From CALFCX01 sp964603025 (GTDB lineage Bacteria; Margulisbacteria; WOR-1; JAKLHX01): 16,325 bases of DNA. The position numbers were made by a program, and so were the translations under genes. Positions 6,843 to 12,991 of the stretch are shown piece after piece (position 1 is the stretch's first letter; each line of letters begins with the position of its first letter). Below the pieces are notes generated by a model that searched no databases, was not told the DNA's origin, and saw nothing but the letters and a program-made list of their open reading frames with translations. The stretch lies in NCBI GenBank assembly GCA_964603025.1, contig CAZRTO010000031.1:1-16325 (forward strand), given 5' to 3'.

Positions 6843-7544
6843 CTAGACAGTCCACCTTTCTAATATTGCTATGAGCGTCTGTCCTGCGGTCATTTGTAAT
6901 AATAGCACCAAAATTACGGCCATAAAAGTGGCAGAGAGAGCTTTTTGTTTGGAAAGGCCGTATATTTTTCTGAGAGCGATGCTCCATAAGCCCCAGAGAT
7001 AGATTATGAGCAGAACGGACACGAGATTGACTCCTACCGGCAGGTTATGTTCCGGAAGGACCTTGTATCTGGCCGCCGTGGCCATGACAGGTATCAGGCA
7101 GTACGGGACGAGAACTGCGCCGGAATAGTAGGACGCTTTTATCATGTCTTTTAACCCGCCAGCCCCCCCGAACTTGAGGGCGATATAATGGAGTATCAGG
7201 CCAAAGACCGTGAACAAGGCAAAAACGCCGGCTATTGCGGCGGGCCCGGCGATCAGTAGTATCATCGCGAAGAAAACAAGGCAGAAAAAGGCGAACAACG
7301 GGATTATTACCGCCAGTTTCACTCCTGTTATCCCCTGTATTAGCACAGATACCATCGGGATTATGAGCGCCGTGAACAGAAAAACTGAAAGCACAAAAGC
7401 AAATAGCCAGCATGAATAAAGAAGGAAGGTCAGCGGTTTGTCTTTCAGGGGGCCTTTTTCCATCCGAGTATAGAAGTATATCGGCCTCATAAGCACGGTC
7501 GCCAGGCAGTCCGCATACCATCTCAAGGATCCTTCTTTCATCAT
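6843..7544 (-). CDS. Yip1-family integral membrane protein
   Basis: A 233-residue protein with five or six hydrophobic helices from about residue 38 to 222 and a short polar N-terminus. KPLTFLLYSCWLFAF early in the protein and the overall helix spacing resemble bacterial Yip1-domain proteins, whose function is unknown. The N-terminus WYADCLATVLMRPIYFYTRM precedes the first helix, as in that family. The start overlaps the recR stop by four bases (ATGA), and a second ATG follows immediately, so the first Met is uncertain by one codon. Its stop abuts porG. Placement between recR and por suggests cotranscription but says little about function. Confidence 0.72.
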   Translation of the reverse strand: MMKEGSLRWYADCLATVLMRPIYFYTRMEKGPLKDKPLTFLLYSCWLFAFVLSVFLFTALIIPMVSVLIQGITGVKLAVIIPLFAFFCLVFFAMILLIAGPAAIAGVFALFTVFGLILHYIALKFGGAGGLKDMIKASYYSGAVLVPYCLIPVMATAARYKVLPEHNLPVGVNLVSVLLIIYLWGLWSIALRKIYGLSKQKALSATFMAVILVLLLQMTAGQTLIAILERWTV

Positions 7545-8137
7545 AAAGCGGCCCTCCCTTCGAGAGATTTTAATATGGTGGCCTCATCGGCAAAATCCAT
7601 GTCACATCCTATCGGCAGCCCGTAGGCGATACGGGTCAGTTTGATGCCGAGAGGTTTTATCAGTTTTGTCAGATAGAAAACGGTGGTCTCGCTTTCCGTG
7701 GTGGGATTGAGCGCAAGGATCACTTCTTCCGCTCCGTTCTTGAGCCTTCTGATAAGCTCTTTTATCCTCAAGTTGTCAGGACCTATCCCGTCAAGCGGGG
7801 ATATCACTCCCCCGAGTATGTGATATACGCCCTTGTATTCGTTGGTCCTTTCTATCGCTATCAGGTCCTTAGGGTCGGACACTACGCATACGGTCTTCCT
7901 GTTCCTGTTCGCGTCGGAACAGATCTGGCACGGATCGCTCACAGTAAGGTTGTAGCACTCCGAGCAGTATTTTACTCCGGCTTTTATATTGGCCAGGGCG
8001 CTGCGGAGGGCTTCCACTTCTTCCGAAGTGATCCCCAGCACGTAAAATGCCAGTCTCTGCGCCGATTTGGGGCCGATGCCCGGCATTTTCTTGAATTCTT
8101 CTATGAGATCATTTACAGGTTTCGGGTAAAAGGCCAT
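7541..8137 (-). CDS. recR: Recombination mediator RecR
   Basis: RecR acts with RecF/RecO to load RecA on SSB-coated gaps. The 198 residues match the usual length. A helix-hairpin-helix lies at about 18-30 (MPGIGPKSAQRLAFY), a C4 zinc motif at Cys58, 61, 70 and 73 (CSECYNLTVSDPCQIC), and a Toprim domain from VCVVSDPKDL through GVYHILGGVISPLDG. The C-terminus includes the conserved LTRIAYGLPIG. It starts 3 nt after the ybaB stop with no clear Shine-Dalgarno, so coupled translation is likely. The dnaX-ybaB-recR order is widely conserved in bacteria, which supports all three assignments. Confidence 0.97.
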   Translation of the reverse strand: MAFYPKPVNDLIEEFKKMPGIGPKSAQRLAFYVLGITSEEVEALRSALANIKAGVKYCSECYNLTVSDPCQICSDANRNRKTVCVVSDPKDLIAIERTNEYKGVYHILGGVISPLDGIGPDNLRIKELIRRLKNGAEEVILALNPTTESETTVFYLTKLIKPLGIKLTRIAYGLPIGCDMDFADEATILKSLEGRAAL

Positions 8138-8140
8138 TTT

Positions 8141-8449
8141 TTATAGACCCGGTATCTTGAGATGATCGGTTATGTTCTTCATTTTGCTCTGGCTTATCAT
8201 CTGCGCCTTTTCTATGGCCTCAGCAAAGGCGCTTTTTATCATCTCCGCAAGCTGTTTGGCGTCGTTCATCGGGGCGGTTGAAGGATCTATCTCGAGATCG
8301 ATCAGTTTGAACTGGCCGTTCATTGTGACTTTTACGGCGCCTCTGCCGGCTCCCGTGGTAAAGACCTCCTTGCCGAGCTCGTCAGCCGTCTGTTTTATGT
8401 CCTTCTGTATCTGGTACAATTTGCTCATCATCTCGCCTATCTCACCCAT
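8141..8449 (-). CDS. YbaB/EbfC nucleoid-associated protein
   Basis: This 102-residue protein belongs to the YbaB/EbfC family, dimeric DNA-binding proteins encoded between dnaX and recR in many bacteria. Family features are the N-terminal helix with KLYQIQKDIKQTADELG, the beta segment GRGAVKVTMNGQFKLIDLEID and the C-terminal helix with AEMIKSAFAEAIEKAQ. AAAGGAG lies 6 nt before the ATG at 8449, the best ribosome binding site in this stretch, which favours this Met over the internal Met-Met at residues 7-8. The 19-bp gap to dnaX has no terminator. Confidence 0.94.
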   Translation of the reverse strand: MGEIGEMMSKLYQIQKDIKQTADELGKEVFTTGAGRGAVKVTMNGQFKLIDLEIDPSTAPMNDAKQLAEMIKSAFAEAIEKAQMISQSKMKNITDHLKIPGL

Positions 8450-8468
8450 CTTTTTTCTCCTTTCAGCA

Positions 8469-9959
8469 TTATTGAGCGATCACGGTCCCGTCGAACATCT
8501 CTTCTATATCAGAAACGGACACCGAAGCTTTGGCCTCCGCCTTCTGCGGGGCAGCGGAGCTTTCGCTGATCACGCAGGCTATAGATATGTTCTTTCCTGC
8601 TATGCCGCTTACGCATTCTTCCAGTATGGTCCTGTTCTTCGGGTCCTCTATCCTTGACTTATGGAAAGAATAGCCCTTTTTAAAGCTTATCAACAGTCTT
8701 CCGTTCCTGTCCAGGTCCGTTGGTTCCGCTTCGTGCAGGGATACATATCCGAAAGGGCTCTTGCTTTTCATTTTTTCCAGCACATCTGACCACCCCGCCT
8801 TTATGGATTCGAGAATGCCGTTGCCTGGAACGTTGACCGTTTTTTTGTCCGGCGCTACCGCTGGTACAGAGGGTGCCTCGTCCGCAGAGCAAAGCTCTAT
8901 GATCGTCATTTCCATGGTAAGCCTCAGTGACCGGTGCCATTTCATGTCAACATCCGCCTGGGCAAGCCTTTTGACTATTTCCTTGATCCTGGCAAGGCTC
9001 GCTTTATCCGCGTCCTTTTTGAGCGATTCTATCTGGTTCTTGGGTATTTCGAGTATGTCACAGCTGCCTATCTTGGCCATCAGTATGTTCCTGAAATGCC
9101 ACAGCAGGTCCTTGGCGAGCTGAGGAATGGAGACTCCGGACAGTACGGCTTTGTCGACAAGAGCAAGAGCCTCTTTGTCGGAACGGTCGATAACGGCCCG
9201 TCCCAGCTCGAATATGAACTCCGGTTCCGACGTCCCCAGGACTTCGGCGACGTTCTCGGCCTTTATCGTTCCTCCGCAGTAGGATGAAAGCTGGTCCATC
9301 AGCGAAAGAGCGTCCCTCATGGAGCCTTCACAAGCCCTTGCTATGCTTTCCAGAGCGCTGTCCTCGATCTTTATTTTTTCTTCGGCTGATATCCTTTTCA
9401 TGTGCGAAATTATATCCTTCGCTGATATCCTTCCGAAATCGAACCTCTGGCACCTTGAAGATATCGTTACGGGGACTTTTTGGGGTTCGGTGGTCGCAAG
9501 TATAAAAACGGTATCCGAAGGCGGCTCTTCAAGCGTTTTAAGCAGGGCATTGAAGGCTTCGGGGCTGAGCATATGGACCTCGTCGATTATGTAGACCTTG
9601 TAGAGCCCCTCGACGGGTTTATAGGCTATCTTGTCCCTCAGGTCCCTTATGTCGTCTATTCCCCTGTTAGACGCCGCGTCTATCTCTATAACATTGACCG
9701 CGTTTCCTTTTGTGATCTTTTGGCACTGGTCGCATTTGCCGCAGGGGTTGGAGTCCTTTCTCGCAGGACAGTTGAGCGCCTTGGCAAAGATCCTGGCGGT
9801 AGAGGTCTTGCCCGTGCCTCTGGGCCCGGTAAACAGATATGCGTGCGCCAGACGGTTGCTGCCTATGGCATTCTTGAGCGTCGATACTATCGCGCCCTGC
9901 CCTATTATCTCGTCAAAGTCCTGCGATCTGTATTTTCTGTATAGTGATATATGCGCCAT
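8469..9959 (-). CDS. dnaX: DNA polymerase III subunit gamma/tau
   Basis: The clamp-loader ATPase that opens the beta sliding clamp. In 496 residues it shows the N-terminal LYRKYRSQDFDEIIGQ, Walker A GPRGTGKT (45-52), a zinc module with Cys64, 73, 76 and 79, Walker B IIDEVHML, the sensor EEPPSDTVFILATTE and the arginine-finger SSRCQRFDF. Domain III runs to about residue 365. The C-terminal part (from about 390) is short compared with E. coli tau (643 aa) and keeps only a compact region ending in a DIEEMFDG-like motif also seen in other short DnaX proteins. A seven-A run at codons 372-374 lies at the border. AGGA stands about 10 nt before the ATG, inside the end of alr, whose stop is 5 bp upstream. 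Confidence 0.95.
   Translation of the reverse strand: MAHISLYRKYRSQDFDEIIGQGAIVSTLKNAIGSNRLAHAYLFTGPRGTGKTSTARIFAKALNCPARKDSNPCGKCDQCQKITKGNAVNVIEIDAASNRGIDDIRDLRDKIAYKPVEGLYKVYIIDEVHMLSPEAFNALLKTLEEPPSDTVFILATTEPQKVPVTISSRCQRFDFGRISAKDIISHMKRISAEEKIKIEDSALESIARACEGSMRDALSLMDQLSSYCGGTIKAENVAEVLGTSEPEFIFELGRAVIDRSDKEALALVDKAVLSGVSIPQLAKDLLWHFRNILMAKIGSCDILEIPKNQIESLKKDADKASLARIKEIVKRLAQADVDMKWHRSLRLTMEMTIIELCSADEAPSVPAVAPDKKTVNVPGNGILESIKAGWSDVLEKMKSKSPFGYVSLHEAEPTDLDRNGRLLISFKKGYSFHKSRIEDPKNRTILEECVSGIAGKNISIACVISESSAAPQKAEAKASVSVSDIEEMFDGTVIAQ
8840..8846 (-). other. Seven-A run in dnaX, possible slippage site for a short gamma form
   Basis: The coding strand carries seven consecutive A in GAC AAA AAA ACG (codons 371-374), directly after domain III. 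Loss of one A by polymerase slippage, or a +1 ribosomal shift, would add twelve codons and then hit TAA, giving a product of about 385 residues that keeps the ATPase and domain III. Gain of one A or a -1 shift would instead extend to a stop at 8680 (about 426 residues). Thermus dnaX is known to make gamma by slippage at an A run. Whether seven A is enough here is unknown. Confidence 0.35.
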
Positions 9960-9964
9960 ATCTG

Positions 9965-11083
9965 TCAGTTCCTGAAAAGCCTGGGAACGCGCTTGCCTAT
10001 TCCGCAGACAACCTCATAGTTTATCGTCCCGTCCAGTTTTGCCAGGTCAGTCGCGGTTATTGACTCGTTACCGTCAGCTCCTATTATCACCGCTTCATCC
10101 CCTGTTTCTATTTTATCAGAGCCTACGTCCACCATCGTCATGTCCATGGTAACATTTCCGGCGATCGGATATTTTTTGCCCCTTATAAGCACGGATCCCT
10201 TGTTGGAAAGCCCTCTGGAGAGCCCGTCAGCGTAGCCGACCGGAAGCGTGGCTATCCGCGAGCTTTTTGACGTAAAATACGAAGCGCCGTAGCTTACTGG
10301 GGTGTTTTCAGGCACCTCTTTTATGTAAAGAACCTTGCTTTTGAAAGACAGGACCGGCTCAAGTTCCGGACAGCTCCCGTTCTGTTCCAAAGGCTTCAGC
10401 CCGTACATCATTATGCCTATCCTGACCATATCGAGCCTGGTCGCCGGGAAATTGACCATAGCCGCGCTGTTTGCGGCATGCAGGATCGGAGGTTTTATCC
10501 CTTTTGCCCTCAAGGACGAGGTTATCCTTTTGAAGATCTCGAATTGTTCAAGCGTGAAACCGCTCTCACGGTCGTCCGCCTTGGCAAAATGGGTGAAGAT
10601 GCCTTCTAGCTCGAGCGATGGCAGAGAAGCTATCCTTTCTATCAGATCTTCCGCTTTATCAGGCAGCACTCCGACTCGGGACATCCCGGTGTCTATTTTT
10701 ACGTGGACCTTGGCTTTTACGCCTTTGTGTGAAGACATATCAGAAAGCAGCTGGGCCAATTCGGGAGTATATACCGTCTGGGTTATTCCCGCGTCTATGA
10801 CCCGTTCAATATGGGCATGATGTGTTTCGCTGAGTATAAGTATGGGAGCTCCTATCGAAGAAGATCTGAGCTCCAATGCTTCTCCTAGCGACGCGACCCC
10901 GAAATAATCGGCTCCGGCCATCGAAGCCGCCCGGGCTACTTCAACCGAGCCGTGCCCGTAGGCATTGGCCTTTACTATCGCCATCATTTTGACCGAGGAA
11001 GACAACTCTGACTTTATTTTCCTGACGTTAGAACGCAGCTTGTTCAGGTCTATCTCGACGTATGTCGGCCTGAAAGGTTCCAT
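9965..11083 (-). CDS. alr: Alanine racemase (PLP-dependent)
   Basis: Alr interconverts L- and D-alanine to supply D-Ala for peptidoglycan. The 372 residues match the family. MAIVKANAYGHG contains the PLP Lys38; the second catalytic base Tyr265 lies in VSYGASYFT; LRSNVRKIK near 16, FTHFAKADD and the C-terminal VDVGSDKIETGDEAVIIG are also typical. The order of catalytic residues (Lys38, Tyr265) corresponds to characterised alanine racemases. AAAGGATAG, which includes the stop of the upstream kinase gene, forms the ribosome binding site 4 to 9 nt before the ATG. Presence of alr implies a peptidoglycan cell wall. Confidence 0.96.
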   Translation of the reverse strand: MEPFRPTYVEIDLNKLRSNVRKIKSELSSSVKMMAIVKANAYGHGSVEVARAASMAGADYFGVASLGEALELRSSSIGAPILILSETHHAHIERVIDAGITQTVYTPELAQLLSDMSSHKGVKAKVHVKIDTGMSRVGVLPDKAEDLIERIASLPSLELEGIFTHFAKADDRESGFTLEQFEIFKRITSSLRAKGIKPPILHAANSAAMVNFPATRLDMVRIGIMMYGLKPLEQNGSCPELEPVLSFKSKVLYIKEVPENTPVSYGASYFTSKSSRIATLPVGYADGLSRGLSNKGSVLIRGKKYPIAGNVTMDMTMVDVGSDKIETGDEAVIIGADGNESITATDLAKLDGTINYEVVCGIGKRVPRLFRN

Positions 11084-11086
11084 TTT

Positions 11087-12970
11087 CTATCCTTTCGGTA
11101 GAGTGAACGTGAACTTTGATCCTTTTCCCGGACCCTGGCTCTGGGCGTATATGCGGCCTCCGTGGGCCTCGACTATTTCCTTGGCGATGCTGAGGCCCAG
11201 TCCCACACCGGTCTGGTATTTTGCGACCGGATCATGGGCCTGGTAGAATTTTTCAAAGATCTTCTCGAGCTGAGAATCTTCGATCCCGGCCCCGTTGTCC
11301 TCGACGGAAATGACCACCTCATTGTCTTTTTCAGCGGTAGAAACGGTGATCTGTCCGCCGTCCCTGGAGTACTTTATCGAGTTCTCCACCAGATTGAGCA
11401 ATACGCGGTAGAGCTTGCTGATGTCTCCCCTGACGACAACGGATGAAAGTGAGGGCGGGATCAGCTTGTCCATTGAAATGTTCTTTTCATCGGCCTGCGG
11501 CTTTATGTCAAAAAACACCTCGTCGATGAGCTTGGGCACGTCCACCGGGGACAGTTCAAGATGCAGTCTTTTTTCCTGCGTGTTCACCGCGTCGAAAAGT
11601 TCGGAGATCAGCATTGCGAGCCTTTCGGAATTGTTCTTTGCTATCTTGAGGAATTTTTCCTGATTTGGGGTCACCTCGCCCACTATTCTCTTGAGGACGA
11701 TCTTTATGGACTCTTTGATCGACGTAAGGGGTGTTTTGAGCTCGTGGGACATTTTTGACAGGAAATCGTTCTTTGCCTCCTCCAGCTTTTTCAAACGGAT
11801 CGCGGTCTCTCTTTCTATTCCGTACATCCTGGCATTATGTATTGCCGTGGCCGCCTGGTCGGCAAAGGTGGCGAGCAGCCGCCTGTCCTCGTCGGTGATG
11901 GACTTTTTTGATATCAGGTTGTCCACGGCTATCATGCCTATTATGGCGCCTCTGGCTTTCATCGGCACTACCATGTTCTGCCCGACCCCCGGGACCATAT
12001 ATTTTTGCTGGCTCGGCGGGAGCGCGTTATCGGCATCCTCAGTGAAGAAATACGGGATCTTTCCAAGCGCTATTTTGGCAAAATTATTGTCGTTCTCGTC
12101 CATGGAATATATCTGGTCCTCGATGTTCTCCTGTCTGCCCCACTTGTCTATGCCAAGCCGCCCTTTAATGACATTATGCTGCTCGTCTATCTCAAATATC
12201 CCGACCCTGTCGAACCCGAGCCCCTCCTGAACGCCTTTCACTATAAAGGAGAGTATCTTTTCGAGCTCTATATCCGAAGATATGAGCTTGTGAGCGTTGT
12301 AAAGTATCTCCAGTTGCGCGTACTTTCTTTTCAGCTCTGAGGACCCGTCGCTCATTTTTGATTCGAGCTCTTCATTGAGCCTGTTCACTCTTTCATACAG
12401 AGAGGCGTTCTCTATGGCGGCTTTTTGCACACTTTCGTTAAGTTTCTTTTCCGTGGAGGATATGAATCCGGCGGCAAAAGCCGCTGTTCCCAGCATGAAC
12501 ATCCTTCCGGCGAGCGTACTTAGGTAAAACGGGGAGCCGGCGCCAGAAAGGGTCGCGGCCATGTACAATATGCCGGTATAAGCCAGCAGAGCAAGTTCGC
12601 CTTTTACCCCCGTAAGAGATATGGACGATACGATCAGCAAAAAGTAAAGCGGCCAGAACTCCGAATTTATGCCGCCCGTAAAATGTATGGCCAGCGTTAT
12701 CAGTGCCGAGTCCACCAGAAAGGTGACCGCGCTCAGAGATGTTTTATAGCGCAGCCTGGCGGCGAATGTGACCGACAGGTTGTACAGGGTCCCGAGCAGA
12801 AGCAGTGTGGCCCCAGCCTGGAAGGAAGGGATAACATCGCTCCTCAGCAGCAATAGAGCAAAAAACCACCCCAGCACCGCCCATCTTACCTTGCAGAGAA
12901 AGTTCTCTCTGACATACAGGCGTTCTATGGATGTCTCTTTCGGGAGCAGCGGGACATAGTTCTGATTCAT
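11087..12970 (-). CDS. Membrane sensor histidine kinase with GAF domain
   Basis: I place the start at 12970 (MNQNYVPLLPKE, 627 aa). An earlier ATG at 13042 would add 24 residues without family character and overlap the upstream gene by 59 bp. Predicted order: about six membrane helices (30-165), a coiled coil (about 170-215), a GAF domain (about 229-384) ending in AATAIHNARMYG, HisKA with SKMSHELKTPLTSIK and phospho-accepting His409, and an ATPase domain with N box NLVENSIKYSRDGG, G1 VEDNGAGI and G2 GVGLGLSIAKEIVEAHGG. All catalytic boxes are intact, including Glu after the His. No receiver domain is present, and no separate response-regulator gene is nearby, so its partner is either elsewhere or the receiver of the adjacent hybrid kinase (inference). 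An extended -10 sits just upstream, and alr follows after 3 bp. Confidence 0.9.
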   Translation of the reverse strand: MNQNYVPLLPKETSIERLYVRENFLCKVRWAVLGWFFALLLLRSDVIPSFQAGATLLLLGTLYNLSVTFAARLRYKTSLSAVTFLVDSALITLAIHFTGGINSEFWPLYFLLIVSSISLTGVKGELALLAYTGILYMAATLSGAGSPFYLSTLAGRMFMLGTAAFAAGFISSTEKKLNESVQKAAIENASLYERVNRLNEELESKMSDGSSELKRKYAQLEILYNAHKLISSDIELEKILSFIVKGVQEGLGFDRVGIFEIDEQHNVIKGRLGIDKWGRQENIEDQIYSMDENDNNFAKIALGKIPYFFTEDADNALPPSQQKYMVPGVGQNMVVPMKARGAIIGMIAVDNLISKKSITDEDRRLLATFADQAATAIHNARMYGIERETAIRLKKLEEAKNDFLSKMSHELKTPLTSIKESIKIVLKRIVGEVTPNQEKFLKIAKNNSERLAMLISELFDAVNTQEKRLHLELSPVDVPKLIDEVFFDIKPQADEKNISMDKLIPPSLSSVVVRGDISKLYRVLLNLVENSIKYSRDGGQITVSTAEKDNEVVISVEDNGAGIEDSQLEKIFEKFYQAHDPVAKYQTGVGLGLSIAKEIVEAHGGRIYAQSQGPGKGSKFTFTLPKG

Positions 12971-12982
12971 CTTGTCGATAAG

Positions 12983-12991
12983 ATTATAACA
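12983..12991 (-). promoter_or_regulatory. Extended -10 promoter element ahead of the GAF kinase, overlapping the upstream stop codon
   Basis: The minus strand reads TGTTATAAT (12991-12983): a TG motif, one base, then a perfect TATAAT. The stop codon TAA of the hybrid kinase (12986-12984) is inside the hexamer. No good -35 is visible (best 3 of 6), which extended -10 promoters tolerate. The kinase ATG starts 12 nt after the hexamer, so the predicted leader is about 5 nt and no Shine-Dalgarno is present. The gene could also be read from the upstream kinase promoter. Confidence 0.5.

Noticed and set aside
8680..8940. Separate 86-codon gene inside dnaX on the same strand
   Set aside because: It is an alternative frame of dnaX with basic, low-complexity sequence; only of interest as a possible frameshift extension.
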